A DNA stretch of 64,000 nucleotides, from assembly GCA_900553945.1 (NCBI GenBank), contig USFR01000008.1, forward strand, positions 1-64,000, given 5' to 3'. This DNA comes from an uncultured Clostridium sp. GTDB taxonomy: Bacteria > Bacillota > Clostridia > TANB77 > CAG-508. Both the position numbers and the translations under genes were made by a program. Below, in pieces: positions 25,650-34,450 of the stretch; position 1 is the stretch's first letter; each line of letters starts with the position of its first letter. The notes beneath the pieces were generated by a model. The model had not been told where the DNA came from and did not search any database. It worked only from the letters and a program-made list of their open reading frames with translations.

Positions 25650-26438
25650 TTATTTTCCCTCTTCTCTTGCTTTTATTATGTATCTATTTGCATTGCTTTC
25701 GTTCGTACATGTTATCAATGTTATTTCTCTTTTTCCATGTGTTACTTGAGATGTATCTTTTGTATTATCCTCACTTACAACATGTTTATCGTATACAATA
25801 TAGTTTACTTTTCTTCCATAATTGTCTGTTATTTCAATGCTATCTCCATTTTCTAGTGTTGGTACTTTACTAAAGAAAAGTGAGTTTCTATAGTTATGTC
25901 CAACTATACAAAAATTTCCTACTTCGTTTGGATCTGCTCCATGAAATTTACAAGGTGAAATTTTTAGTAATGCCACTGACCAATGATCTAGTATTGGATA
26001 TGGTTCAGACCAATTCAATTTTGGAATGTTTATTGTTGCTATAGCATAATATTCTTCACCATTATCTGCTTTCATAACATTTTTTGCTGGTACATTAGTT
26101 TTTCTAATAGCATTTGCATTATTTAAGTTTGATGTATCAATTGTGGTAGTTGAATCTTCATCATTTAATATTACTACGATTTTTTCATTATCTTCTACTT
26201 TTACTGTTGTATCATCATATACATATGTTTCTTGTGCAGAGTCTGGGACTTGCATACTTGCTAGTATTTCTTGGGATTTTTTCTCATCTGCATATTTATC
26301 ATACTCGGCATATATATAGTATGAAAAAAGAAGGCACAACAAAAAAACAGAAATTATAAAATCAATTTTATATAATTTTTTCTGTCTTTTTAGTTCAGGT
26401 GTTATATATAATTTTTCTGTTATCAAAATCTGATTCAA
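25650..26438 (-). CDS. sortase
   Basis: Cysteine transpeptidase that joins surface proteins to the cell wall or to each other. One N-terminal membrane segment (IDFIISVFLLCLLFSYYIYA), a polar linker, and the sortase barrel with the catalytic His (CIVGHNYR), Cys (LITCTNES) and Arg (NRYIIKAREE). 262 residues. TTG start with AGGAGGG nine bases upstream. Closest to the class D/B-like group by eye, but the class is not certain. Its substrates may be the two large adhesins at 49.9-59.2 kb, which end in membrane-spanning, basic tails. Confidence 0.88.
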   Translation of the reverse strand: MNQILITEKLYITPELKRQKKLYKIDFIISVFLLCLLFSYYIYAEYDKYADEKKSQEILASMQVPDSAQETYVYDDTTVKVEDNEKIVVILNDEDSTTTIDTSNLNNANAIRKTNVPAKNVMKADNGEEYYAIATINIPKLNWSEPYPILDHWSVALLKISPCKFHGADPNEVGNFCIVGHNYRNSLFFSKVPTLENGDSIEITDNYGRKVNYIVYDKHVVSEDNTKDTSQVTHGKREITLITCTNESNANRYIIKAREEGK

Positions 26439-26547
26439 ATTATTTTGCCCTCCTATCTTTTTTTATTATAGCATCTACTAATTTCTTTGTATATATATGT
26501 AATTTATTTGTAATCCATTTTTATTATAATTTTTATATCCTTCATAT

Positions 26548-26583
26548 AATAGAAAAAAGAGGTGTTTCCACTTCTTTTCTATT
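26548..26583 (-). terminator. terminator of the CarD-family gene
   Basis: Inverted repeat AATAGAAAA...GAGGTG with CACTTC...TTTTCTATT (26548-26564 with 26569-26583, small bulge), followed by T-rich sequence on the minus strand. Confidence 0.7.
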
Positions 26584-26607
26584 ATATATCCTATTTTATG
26601 AGTTAAA

Positions 26608-27162
26608 TTAATTTAAAGGTATAAATTTTTTAACAACACTTTCTTCTCCTGTATGTTGTTCCAATGATGCTAAATGTACTTCATAAGAAGCATTTATTTT
26701 ATTTTCTACTATTGATTCTATTTCATTTAAATCTTTTTGTTCTGCTAAAACTAACTCACTAACTAAAATTTGTTTAGCATTTAAAAGCATTTTCTTTTCA
26801 CCAGTAGATAAACCTTTTTCTTTTTGTTTGAAACTTAAATTTCTAACAATATCTGCTACTTCATAAATGTTTCCTGTTTTCATTTTTTCCATATTGTCTC
26901 TATATCTTTTGTTCCAATTCATAGACATTTCTGTGCTCTCTTGTTCCAAAACTTTAATGACTTTCTCGGCAGATGCTTTGTCTATGATATTTCTAACTCC
27001 AATTTCTTCTGCTTTTGCAGTAGGAACCATAACCTTTACCTCACCTGGCATTTTTATAATATAATAAGATTGCTTTTCATCAAGAATTGCTTTCTCCTCT
27101 ATTGATTCTATTACTCCAGCGCCATGCATTGGATAAACTACTTTGTCACCTACATTAAACAT
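26608..27162 (-). CDS. CarD-family transcription regulator
   Basis: RNA polymerase-binding regulator of the CarD/CdnL family, which stabilises open promoter complexes. The N-terminal RNA polymerase interaction domain is clear (FNVGDKVVYPMHGAGVIESIEEK, MVPTAKAEEIGVRNII), then a helical DNA-binding domain (WNKRYRDNMEKMKTGNIYEVADIVRNL, EKKMLLNAKQILVSELV). 184 residues with a somewhat extended C-terminus. Own promoter and terminator. Confidence 0.93.
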   Translation of the reverse strand: MFNVGDKVVYPMHGAGVIESIEEKAILDEKQSYYIIKMPGEVKVMVPTAKAEEIGVRNIIDKASAEKVIKVLEQESTEMSMNWNKRYRDNMEKMKTGNIYEVADIVRNLSFKQKEKGLSTGEKKMLLNAKQILVSELVLAEQKDLNEIESIVENKINASYEVHLASLEQHTGEESVVKKFIPLN

Positions 27163-27209
27163 GTAAGACTCACTCCTTTCAGGTAAATTTTATTTTTTAG
27201 CACATAATT

Positions 27210-27238
27210 ATTATACAACAAAATCTTCCAAAAGTCAA
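27210..27238 (-). promoter_or_regulatory. promoter of the CarD-family gene
   Basis: Minus strand TTGACT (27238-27233), 17 nt, TATAAT (27215-27210). Confidence 0.85.
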
Positions 27239-27334
27239 AATAAAAATTTTTATTTTTTATAATTATGTTTATTAACTATTGATTTTTTTATTTGGTTATT
27301 GTATAGTTTTATTTTTAGTTTTTTATTAAAAAAA

Positions 27335-27371
27335 TGCCTAAAAAAGTAGCAATTTAAAATTGCTACTTTTT
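27335..27371 (-). terminator. terminator of dut
   Basis: A perfect 15-bp stem (27341-27355 with 27357-27371, the loop opening from its AT tip) just past the dut stop, with T run on the minus strand. Confidence 0.85.
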
Positions 27372-27381
27372 TATTGGGTTA

Positions 27382-27843
27382 TTATTTATTAGTAGATCCA
27401 AATCCTCCAACTCTGTCTCCTTCAGCTTTGTCATTATCTACTGTATAATATTTTAGGAATATTCCTTGTCCTAATACATCGCCTTTTTTTATTTCTAAAT
27501 CATGCTCAAAGAAATTGAAAAATGCAAACATTATTGCTCCATCATTATCTGGATTTCCATAGTAATCACTATCAACAATTCCTACACTATTTGCTAATAT
27601 TAATCCTTTCTTTCCTGGGTTAGAACTTCTGTTGCATAACATTAAATATTCATCATCTGGCATGTACGCTTTTAATCCTGTTTTTACTAGAGTTGGTTTT
27701 TGACCAAATTTGTATGCTGGAATTACGCAATCTTCAGCTGCTTCCATATCATACCCTGCTGATTTTTTTGTTTTTCTAACTGGTAAATTTATATTCTTAT
27801 CTTCAAATCCTTTTGCTACTTCAAATCCTCTTACTTTTCCCAC
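27382..27843 (-). CDS. dut: deoxyuridine triphosphatase
   Basis: Trimeric dUTPase that keeps uracil out of DNA and supplies dUMP. The five family motifs are visible: SAGYDMEAA, CNRSSNPGKKGL, NSVGIVDSDYYGN, GDVLGQGIFLKYY and the C-terminal P-loop-like RVGGFGSTNK. 153 residues. Ribosome binding site AAAGGAGAAG. Confidence 0.95.
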   Translation of the reverse strand: MGKVRGFEVAKGFEDKNINLPVRKTKKSAGYDMEAAEDCVIPAYKFGQKPTLVKTGLKAYMPDDEYLMLCNRSSNPGKKGLILANSVGIVDSDYYGNPDNDGAIMFAFFNFFEHDLEIKKGDVLGQGIFLKYYTVDNDKAEGDRVGGFGSTNK

Positions 27844-28033
27844 TATATTCTTCTCCTTTTCTAATATAAATATTCTTTACCTTTTTCAAAATAATTACTT
27901 GATAATTTTTTTGAAAAATCACTTCTTTTTTATAACATATTTTTTTATTTTTTACAATCAATTTATCAAGATAATCTTTTTTCTATTGCATAGATTTTAA
28001 AAATATATTTAATACATTTCTTGATATTCTACA

Positions 28034-28060
28034 AAAAAAGAAGCTACAATTTAGCTTCTT
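28034..28060 (-). terminator. terminator of the G5/lytic transglycosylase gene
   Basis: Perfect 9-bp stem AAGAAGCTA/TAGCTTCTT (28039-28047 with 28052-28060), followed by seven T on the minus strand. Confidence 0.9.
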
Positions 28061-28074
28061 CATTTTAATTCTTA

Positions 28075-29055
28075 TTAATACCATCCTGTTGCTTGTGAAT
28101 GATATAAAGCAACTGTTGGATTTCCATATCTTCCTTTTATATAGCTTATTCCCCAGTTTACTTGTGTTTGGTAGTTTGTTAGATAATCACTTCCTGCGCT
28201 TGCCATTTTACTACCTGGTAATGCTTGAGGTATGCCATATGCACCAGAATATCTATTTTGTGCATACATATTCCAATGACTTTCTTTATTCCATAATGCA
28301 ACTAGATTGTAATAATCGTTTTCACTCCATCCATATGCTGCGCATCTTTGTCTAGCATATGCTTGTGCTTCAGCAGCACTTGCTGATGATGCTCCTAAAT
28401 TTCTACTTGCCATTGTAGATCTGTTACTTACTTTAACAGTTACTTGGACAATTTTATCAACAGGTTCTTGTACAACTTGTTCAGATATTTGTGTTCTTTC
28501 AACTTCGACATCGTTTTGGTATTTTATTTTATATGTTATTTCTTTTATTCCGTTTTGTCCTTCTTGAAGAACTTTGTCAACTTTTTCTCCTTGTGCTGTT
28601 GATGACACTTCTTTTGTTATTGTTTCAAATGGTATTTCAACAGTTTCTTTTACTATTTTTTCAACAATAGTTTCGTTATTTGAATTTAAAATTTCATTAC
28701 TTTCAATTACTTCTGATGAAGTTGATTCTGTATTTTTTTCTTCTGTTACTTCTTGAGCATTTTTTGTGCCTTTTCTTGCAATTGTAATAGTTTTGCTTGA
28801 ATCAATATTTTCTTCAAAACTTGGTGTAACTATTTCTTCTTCAGAAATATAGATATTATTTTCTTTTAAAATATCGTTTACATTTGTTTTTGATGTTATT
28901 ACTGTTAATTCTGTTTTATCTGAAAATTTTATTGTTACACTATTAACTGATTGTGTTCCTGCTAAGACGCCTACTCCTAGTAATATTACTAGAACTAATG
29001 TTATAAAAACAATCCTTTTAATTATCCCTTTGGATAAAGTTTCTTCTGTTTTCAT
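28075..29055 (-). CDS. cell-wall protein with DUF348, G5 and lytic transglycosylase-like domains
   Basis: Membrane-anchored, exported cell-wall enzyme. One N-terminal membrane segment (IVFITLVLVILLGVGVLAG), a DUF348-like part (VTIKFSDKTELTVITSKTN), a Ser/Glu-rich linker, a G5 domain (VEIPFETITKEVSS...VLQEGQNGIKEITYKIKY), and a C-terminal goose-lysozyme/SLT-like domain (LVALWNKESHWN with the likely catalytic Glu, YSGAYGIPQALPGSKMAS). This is the layout of clostridial relatives of YabE. 326 residues. Consensus promoter upstream. Confidence 0.9.
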   Translation of the reverse strand: MKTEETLSKGIIKRIVFITLVLVILLGVGVLAGTQSVNSVTIKFSDKTELTVITSKTNVNDILKENNIYISEEEIVTPSFEENIDSSKTITIARKGTKNAQEVTEEKNTESTSSEVIESNEILNSNNETIVEKIVKETVEIPFETITKEVSSTAQGEKVDKVLQEGQNGIKEITYKIKYQNDVEVERTQISEQVVQEPVDKIVQVTVKVSNRSTMASRNLGASSASAAEAQAYARQRCAAYGWSENDYYNLVALWNKESHWNMYAQNRYSGAYGIPQALPGSKMASAGSDYLTNYQTQVNWGISYIKGRYGNPTVALYHSQATGWY

Positions 29056-29084
29056 ATATTCCTCCCTTTAGAAATAACAATTAG

Positions 29085-29113
29085 ATTATACTCCTTTTAG
29101 TTACATTTGTCAA
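29085..29113 (-). promoter_or_regulatory. promoter of the G5/lytic transglycosylase gene
   Basis: Perfect consensus on the minus strand: TTGACA (29113-29108), 17 nt, TATAAT (29090-29085). Confidence 0.9.
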
Positions 29114-29232
29114 CTTTTGTACACTCTTTGAAAGTAAGTGGCCGTAAGCTTTTCCAATTTTAAAGCAAAAAACGTATATATAATAATATATGTTTCTCAT
29201 TTTAATTTATTACTTTTTTGTAATCATTTTTC

Positions 29233-29261
29233 TTGTTTTTTTTGCTTTCATATGCTATTAT
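29233..29261 (+). promoter_or_regulatory. promoter of lemA
   Basis: TTGTTT (29233-29238), 17 nt, TATTAT (29256-29261), 32 nt before the start. Confidence 0.55.
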
Positions 29262-29293
29262 CCTTTTATAAGTTAATATAAGGAGGGACAATT

Positions 29294-29848
29294 ATGCTAG
29301 CTTTACTTATTATCATTGTTCTTATTGTTTTCATCGCTATTTTTGTAATGTCTGTTTATAATGGACTTATCTCTTCAAGAAATCAAGTTGAAAATGCTTG
29401 GTCAAAAATAGATGTTGAATTACAAAGAAGATTTGATTTAATTCCAAACCTTGTCGAAACAGTTAAAGGATATATGAAACATGAAGAAAGCGTCTTAACT
29501 AAAGTTACAGAACTTCGTACTTCTTGGGCTAGTGCTTCAACTATTCAAGAAAAAGCAAAGCTTGAAAAAGAATTATCTTCTGCTTTAAATTCAATTAAAG
29601 TAGTTGCTGAACAGTATCCAGATTTAAAAGCAAATACAAACTTTTTAAGTTTGCAGGAAGAACTTTCTAATACAGAGAACCAAATTTCTTCTTCACGTGC
29701 TTCATACAACAATATTGTTACAGCATATAATACAAAACTAGAAATTTTTCCAAATAATATAATTGCTAATATGTTCAATTTTAAACAAGCTGAATTATTT
29801 AAAGTTGAAGATGAAGCTATAAAAAATAATGTTAAAGTTTCTTTTTAA
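29294..29848 (+). CDS. lemA: LemA family protein
   Basis: Membrane protein of the LemA family, function unsettled. One N-terminal membrane segment (ALLIIIVLIVFIAIFVMSVYN), then the signature block NQVENAWSKIDVELQRRFDLIPNLVETVKGY and a helical coiled domain. The C-terminal NIIANMFNFKQAELFKVEDEA is also typical. 184 residues, as usual. Ribosome binding site AAGGAGGG. Monocistronic. Confidence 0.93.
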   Translation: MLALLIIIVLIVFIAIFVMSVYNGLISSRNQVENAWSKIDVELQRRFDLIPNLVETVKGYMKHEESVLTKVTELRTSWASASTIQEKAKLEKELSSALNSIKVVAEQYPDLKANTNFLSLQEELSNTENQISSSRASYNNIVTAYNTKLEIFPNNIIANMFNFKQAELFKVEDEAIKNNVKVSF

Positions 29849-29916
29849 TTATATTAAAAAATATTAAACGACAAGTATAGCTTTATTAATTGGCATCTAA
29901 TTAGATTTTTTGCAGG

Positions 29917-29952
29917 GAAAAGAGGCGTTCTGAATGCAGAACACCTCTTTTT
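29917..29952 (+). terminator. terminator of lemA
   Basis: Hairpin AAAGAGG.GTTCTG/CAGAAC.CCTCTTT (one C-A mismatch) followed by T run. It may also end the tiny minus-strand ORF that converges on it. Confidence 0.75.
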
Positions 29953-29970
29953 AATTTATCTATTGTTTAC

Positions 29971-30024
29971 TTATATATTTTCTTCGTCTTCATTTGTTTT
30001 CATTAGTTTTTCTTCTTTTCTCAT
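29971..30024 (-). CDS. possible 17-aa microprotein
   Basis: An ATG preceded by a perfect AAGGAGGG at good spacing encodes MRKEEKLMKTNEDEENI and a stop, then a terminator hairpin. The charged peptide has no match that I know. The strong ribosome binding site is the only argument for translation. Confidence 0.3.
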   Translation of the reverse strand: MRKEEKLMKTNEDEENI

Positions 30025-30221
30025 ACTCTTCCCTCCTTAACTTCTATTTGCTTAAAGTATACTATTTCATATTTGTTTTGTCAGTTTTATTTACATTTTG
30101 TAAAGTTTACTTTAATTTTAAAGTTGATAAAAATATTTTTTAATTAAAAAGAACTCTAATTATTAGAGTTTTTCAATAATTTGAGTTTAACTTAATATTA
30201 TTGTTTTATTATTCTTATAAT

Positions 30222-30255
30222 AAAAAAGAGATATTCTAAAACTTAGAATACCTCT
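30222..30255 (-). terminator. terminator of gatCAB
   Basis: Stem AGAGATATTCTAA/TTAGAATACCTCT (one mismatch) lies directly past the gatB stop and is followed on the minus strand by a T run. A second small palindrome at 30152-30170 lies farther downstream. Confidence 0.8.
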
Positions 30256-30260
30256 GGCTT

Positions 30261-31703
30261 TTATTTTTTCAACTCTTCTATAAACATTTTGTTAAGCATT
30301 TGCGGATTTGCTTTTCCTTTTGTTTCCTTCATTGCTTGTCCTACTAAGAATCCTAATGCTCTATCTTTTCCAGCTTTGTAGTCAGCTACTGATTGAGGAT
30401 TATTTTCTAGTACTTTTAATACAACTTCTTTTATTGCTCCTTCATCAGAAATCTGAATCCATCCTTTTTCTTTTATTATTTCACTTGGAGCTTTTGGATT
30501 TTCAAATAGTTCATCAAGGACTTTCTTTCCTATGTTATTGCTTATTGTTCCTTTATCGATTAATTCTACTAATTCTCCTAATTCTTTTCCTGTGAATGGA
30601 ATCTTATCAGCCTCTTCTTCTTTTTCATTTAAGATTCTTGCTATATCTGACATTAACCAGTTGCTTACTGCTTTTGGATTTTTAGATTTTTCGGTTGCTT
30701 CATCAAATATATCTGAATAATATTTTGAAGAAGTTACAAAGTTAGCAGCTTTTTCTGATAACTCAAAATTATTGATATATCTTTCTTTCTTAACTTCTGG
30801 TAACTCTGGTAGGTTCTTTCTAATGTTTTCAATGTACTCATCAGATAATTTTATTGCAACTAAATCTGGATCTGGGAAATATCTATAATCTTGTGCATCC
30901 TCTTTATCTCTCATAGGGAATGTTTTTCCAGATACATCATCCCATCTTAATGTTTCCTGAGTAATTGTTCCGCCATTTTCTATTACTTCTACCTGTCTTT
31001 CAGCTTCATAGTTGATAGCTCTAACAATTGATCTGAATGAGTTCATGTTTTTCATTTCTGTTCTTGTTCCGAATTCTGTTGCACCTTTTTTTCTAACTGA
31101 AACGTTAACGTCGGCTCTTAATGAACCTTCTTGCATTTTACAGTCTGATATTTGGATATATTCAAATATTGATTTCAATTTTCTTAAGTAATTTTCAGCT
31201 TCTTCTGCACTTCTCAAGTCTGGCTCTGAAACTACTTCTATTAGTGGTACTCCAGCTCTGTTTAAATCTACAAAGCTTCCTCTTCCATATTCGTCATGGT
31301 TTAATTTTCCTGCATCTTCTTCTATATGAATTCTTAAGATTCTTATAGTCTTCTTTTCTCCGTTTTCATCTTCTATATCTACATGTCCATTTTGACATAA
31401 TGGCATGTCATATTGTGATATCTGATATGCTTTTGGTAAATCAGGATAAAAATAATTTTTTCTATCATTTTTACTATTTTTTGATATAGTACAATTTGTT
31501 GCAAGACCTGCTTTTACGGCATATTCTACTACTTTTTCATTCAACACCGGTAATGTTCCTGGCATTGCCATACATATTGGACAGCAGTGTGTATTTGGTT
31601 CTCCACCAAATTCTGTAGGACATGAACAAAATATTTTTGTTTTTGTTGATAGTTCACAGTGTACTTCTAGTCCTATTACTACCTCGTAATCTTCTAGTGA
31701 CAT
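30261..31703 (-). CDS. gatB: aspartyl/glutamyl-tRNA amidotransferase subunit B
   Basis: GatB of the GatCAB complex, which turns Glu-tRNA(Gln) and Asp-tRNA(Asn) into the amides. Signature: YEVVIGLEVHCELSTKTKIFCSC with zinc cysteines, HCCPICMAMPGTLPVLN, and the C-terminal YqeY-like tail domain. 480 residues from ATG 31703, chosen because AGGAGG is 8 nt upstream; an ATG two codons earlier is too close. Last gene of gatC-gatA-gatB. Confidence 0.97.
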   Translation of the reverse strand: MSLEDYEVVIGLEVHCELSTKTKIFCSCPTEFGGEPNTHCCPICMAMPGTLPVLNEKVVEYAVKAGLATNCTISKNSKNDRKNYFYPDLPKAYQISQYDMPLCQNGHVDIEDENGEKKTIRILRIHIEEDAGKLNHDEYGRGSFVDLNRAGVPLIEVVSEPDLRSAEEAENYLRKLKSIFEYIQISDCKMQEGSLRADVNVSVRKKGATEFGTRTEMKNMNSFRSIVRAINYEAERQVEVIENGGTITQETLRWDDVSGKTFPMRDKEDAQDYRYFPDPDLVAIKLSDEYIENIRKNLPELPEVKKERYINNFELSEKAANFVTSSKYYSDIFDEATEKSKNPKAVSNWLMSDIARILNEKEEEADKIPFTGKELGELVELIDKGTISNNIGKKVLDELFENPKAPSEIIKEKGWIQISDEGAIKEVVLKVLENNPQSVADYKAGKDRALGFLVGQAMKETKGKANPQMLNKMFIEELKK

Positions 31704-31739
31704 CTTCATTTCCTCCTTTATTTTATAGATTAGCGATCT

Positions 31740-33209
31740 TTATTTTTTAAATTCTGGTTTATATTTTTCTCTAAATTTAACTTCTTGTTCTAATGTATAT
31801 GCTGCTCTGAATATTGTTTCTTCATCAAAATGTTTTCCAATAAGTTGAACTCCGATTGGCATTCCTTGTTTATCTAAAGAAACTGGTAAGCTCATCCCTG
31901 GTAATCCAGCAATATTAACAGGTACAGTACATATATCTGCTAAATACATTTCAAGTGGATTATTAGATTTTTCCCCTATTCCAAAAGCTACTGTTGGTGA
32001 TGTTGGTGTTAGGATTAAATCATATTTTTCGAATAATTTTTGATATTCATTTCTTATTACAGTTCTAACTTTTTGAGCTTTTTTATAATAAGCATCATAG
32101 TATCCTGATGATAATACGTATGTTCCTAATATAATTCTTCTTTTTACTTCTGGTCCAAATCCTTCTGTTCTTGAGTTTATATATATTTCTCTTAAATTAT
32201 CGAATTTTTCTGATCTGTATCCATATCTGATTCCATCGAATCTACCTAGGTTTGAACTTGCTTCTGCGCAAGCAATAATGTAGTAAACAGCTAATGCTTC
32301 TTTTCCGATATCTAGGCTACATTCTTCAACTGTTGCACCTAATTCTTCATATTTTTTAGCTGTTTCTAATATAGCTTGTTTTACTTCTTCATTTATTCCT
32401 TCACCTATGAATTCTTTTGGTAGTCCTATTTTTAATCCTTTAACATCTTTTACTAGGCTCTTTGTATAATCTTTTTTCTCTATATCTACTGATGTTGTAT
32501 CTTTTTCATCATGACCTGCTATTATGTTTAATAACATTGCACTATCTTCAACGTCTTTTGTTATTGGTCCTATTTGATCTAATGATGATGCAAATGCAAC
32601 TAATCCATATCTTGAAACTAAACCATATGTTGGTTTTAGTCCTACAACACCGCAAAGTGAAGATGGCTGACGAATTGATCCGCCAGTATCACTTCCAAGT
32701 GCCCATGGTACTAATTTTGCAGCAACTGCTGCTGCACTACCACCAGAAGATCCTCCTGGTACTTTACTTAAATTCCATGGATTATGTGTTGGGTGGAAAT
32801 ATGAATATTCTGTTGAACCTCCCATTGCAAATTCATCCATATTTAATTTTCCTAAAGAAATCATATCTTCTTCTTTTAATTTTTCTATAACTGTTGCATC
32901 ATATGGTGATACAAAGTTTTCTAACATTTTTGAACTACATGTTGTTTTCTCACCTTTTGTGCACATATTGTCTTTTATTCCTATTGGAATTCCTGCAAAC
33001 TTTGGAAGCTTTTCTCCTGCCTTTCTTTTCTCATCTATTTCTTTAGCTTCTTCTAAAGTTTTTTCTCCTGCTTTTGTTACAAAAGCTTGTACATCATTTT
33101 CTTTCTCATCTATTCTCTTTAAATAACTCTCAACTATTTCTTGAGAAGTAATTTCTTTTTTCTCTAATTTTTCTAACAACTCATGTACTGTAAGTTCATA
33201 GATTTCCAT
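31740..33209 (-). CDS. gatA: aspartyl/glutamyl-tRNA amidotransferase subunit A
   Basis: Glutaminase/amidase subunit. Amidase signature with the Ser-cis-Ser-Lys triad: Lys in IPIGIKDNMCT and the Ser residues in GGSSGGSAAAVAA and GSDTGGSIRQPSS. 489 residues, normal. Between gatC and gatB, 36 and 32 nt spacing. Confidence 0.97.
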   Translation of the reverse strand: MEIYELTVHELLEKLEKKEITSQEIVESYLKRIDEKENDVQAFVTKAGEKTLEEAKEIDEKRKAGEKLPKFAGIPIGIKDNMCTKGEKTTCSSKMLENFVSPYDATVIEKLKEEDMISLGKLNMDEFAMGGSTEYSYFHPTHNPWNLSKVPGGSSGGSAAAVAAKLVPWALGSDTGGSIRQPSSLCGVVGLKPTYGLVSRYGLVAFASSLDQIGPITKDVEDSAMLLNIIAGHDEKDTTSVDIEKKDYTKSLVKDVKGLKIGLPKEFIGEGINEEVKQAILETAKKYEELGATVEECSLDIGKEALAVYYIIACAEASSNLGRFDGIRYGYRSEKFDNLREIYINSRTEGFGPEVKRRIILGTYVLSSGYYDAYYKKAQKVRTVIRNEYQKLFEKYDLILTPTSPTVAFGIGEKSNNPLEMYLADICTVPVNIAGLPGMSLPVSLDKQGMPIGVQLIGKHFDEETIFRAAYTLEQEVKFREKYKPEFKK

Positions 33210-33240
33210 TGGTTTTCTCCTTTCGCTTGAAAATTTATTT

Positions 33241-33528
33241 CTAATTTATTACCTTTGGTATTCTAAACATTCCCTCATCTTGGCTTGGGGCATTTGATAA
33301 TAATTCATCTTTATTACTTTCTTGCTTTATCTCATCTTTTCTAAATACATTATAGTTTTCATTAATACCTATTGTTTCTCCGATATCATCTGTATTTACA
33401 TGGTTTATAGTATCTGCAAAATCTAATATCTCTTGTAGATTTTTCTTATAGTTTTCTAGTTCATTATCAGCTAATTTTAAACGAGCTAATTTTGCTATAT
33501 GTAGAACGTCTTTATCTTCTATTTGCAT
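33241..33528 (-). CDS. gatC: aspartyl/glutamyl-tRNA amidotransferase subunit C
   Basis: Small clamp subunit of GatCAB: DVLHIAKLARLKLADNELENYKKNLQEILDF is the typical N-terminal helix pair. About 95 residues from ATG 33528; the upstream ATG 33537 touches the AAAGGAG site. First gene of the operon, with a strong promoter. Confidence 0.95.
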   Translation of the reverse strand: MQIEDKDVLHIAKLARLKLADNELENYKKNLQEILDFADTINHVNTDDIGETIGINENYNVFRKDEIKQESNKDELLSNAPSQDEGMFRIPKVIN

Positions 33529-33556
33529 ATATTCCATCTCCTTTCAAATATTCCTT

Positions 33557-33585
33557 ATTATATAACTATATCCGCAAAAAATCAA
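33557..33585 (-). promoter_or_regulatory. promoter of gatCAB
   Basis: Minus strand TTGATT (33585-33580), 17 nt, TATAAT (33562-33557). Confidence 0.85.
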
Positions 33586-33597
33586 TATGCATGAATT

Positions 33598-33632
33598 AAG
33601 GGACGATCTTTTTAAAAAAAAGTTCGTCCCTT
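33598..33632. terminator. hairpin between the 237-aa gene and gatC
   Basis: AAGGGACGA/TCGTCCCTT stem with an A/T-rich loop that can itself pair, just past the stop of the minus-strand 237-aa gene. The T run is on the plus-strand side, so direction is uncertain. Confidence 0.55.
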
Positions 33633-33637
33633 GTTTT

Positions 33638-34351
33638 TTAATCTTCTTTATCAAAAATACTATGTCTTCCATCTGATAACATTTTTATTTGATTTGTTCT
33701 TAGCAATTTATCTCTTAGTATTCTAAATGGTTCTATAATTATATATTTAGCTTTTTCTGTAATTTGTCTTATTCTATTTTTTATGCTTCTTTCCTCTTTT
33801 AATCTTTCTATTTCTTCTATTTCGTAATTCTCAACATATTCTTCAAGCTTTGAAAAGTCTAAATTATATTTCTGATATTTTGCTTCTTCAATATCATCTT
33901 GTCCATTAACTTTTAGTACTTTTAAAGTATCCTTTTTTAGAAGTATTATATATTCAGAAACATCATAAATTCTTGTTTCAATATCTTCTATGTTTAAAAT
34001 TTTTCTTGTTTTTGCAACATTAGGTATCTTTTTTATTTTATAATTTAAATTTTCGGATATTGGTAACTTTTCTTTATTTGAATCATATTCAAATTCATCT
34101 TTAAAATTAACTCTATCTATTGCAAAGAAATCGTTATCATAAAATAAAATACTAACAGTTTTTTCTTCATCTTTAATTATATAAGATTTCACATTTTCTA
34201 TTTCAAAACTATCTAATGTTTTTTTGAATTCAAATATTGTTTTGCTATTAATTTTTTCTAATTCATCTTTTACGTTTATTTTTGTTTCTGTTTTAACAAT
34301 TTCTTCAACATTTTTCTCTTCGATTATCTCATTATTTTTTAACTCTTCCAC
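33638..34351 (-). CDS. unknown charged protein
   Basis: Not recognised. 237 residues, GTG start with AAAGGGG upstream and a near-consensus promoter. The N-terminus is Glu/Lys-rich; the middle has a beta-rich pattern (YIIKDEEKTVSILFYDNDFFAIDRVN); the C-terminal third is basic and helical (RSIKNRIRQITEKAKYIIIEPFRILRDKLL). No membrane segment. Stands alone between hslO and gatC. Confidence 0.7.
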   Translation of the reverse strand: MEELKNNEIIEEKNVEEIVKTETKINVKDELEKINSKTIFEFKKTLDSFEIENVKSYIIKDEEKTVSILFYDNDFFAIDRVNFKDEFEYDSNKEKLPISENLNYKIKKIPNVAKTRKILNIEDIETRIYDVSEYIILLKKDTLKVLKVNGQDDIEEAKYQKYNLDFSKLEEYVENYEIEEIERLKEERSIKNRIRQITEKAKYIIIEPFRILRDKLLRTNQIKMLSDGRHSIFDKED

Positions 34352-34382
34352 TTTTTTACCCCTTTGTGTTTAAAGTGAACTC

Positions 34383-34411
34383 ATTATAGTTTTGATTTTA
34401 CTATAAGTCAA
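34383..34411 (-). promoter_or_regulatory. promoter of the 237-aa gene
   Basis: Minus strand TTGACT (34411-34406), 17 nt, TATAAT (34388-34383), 32 nt before the GTG. Confidence 0.85.
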
Positions 34412-34450
34412 TTACAAAAGATTTTCATTTTAGTAACATTCTACCTTATT

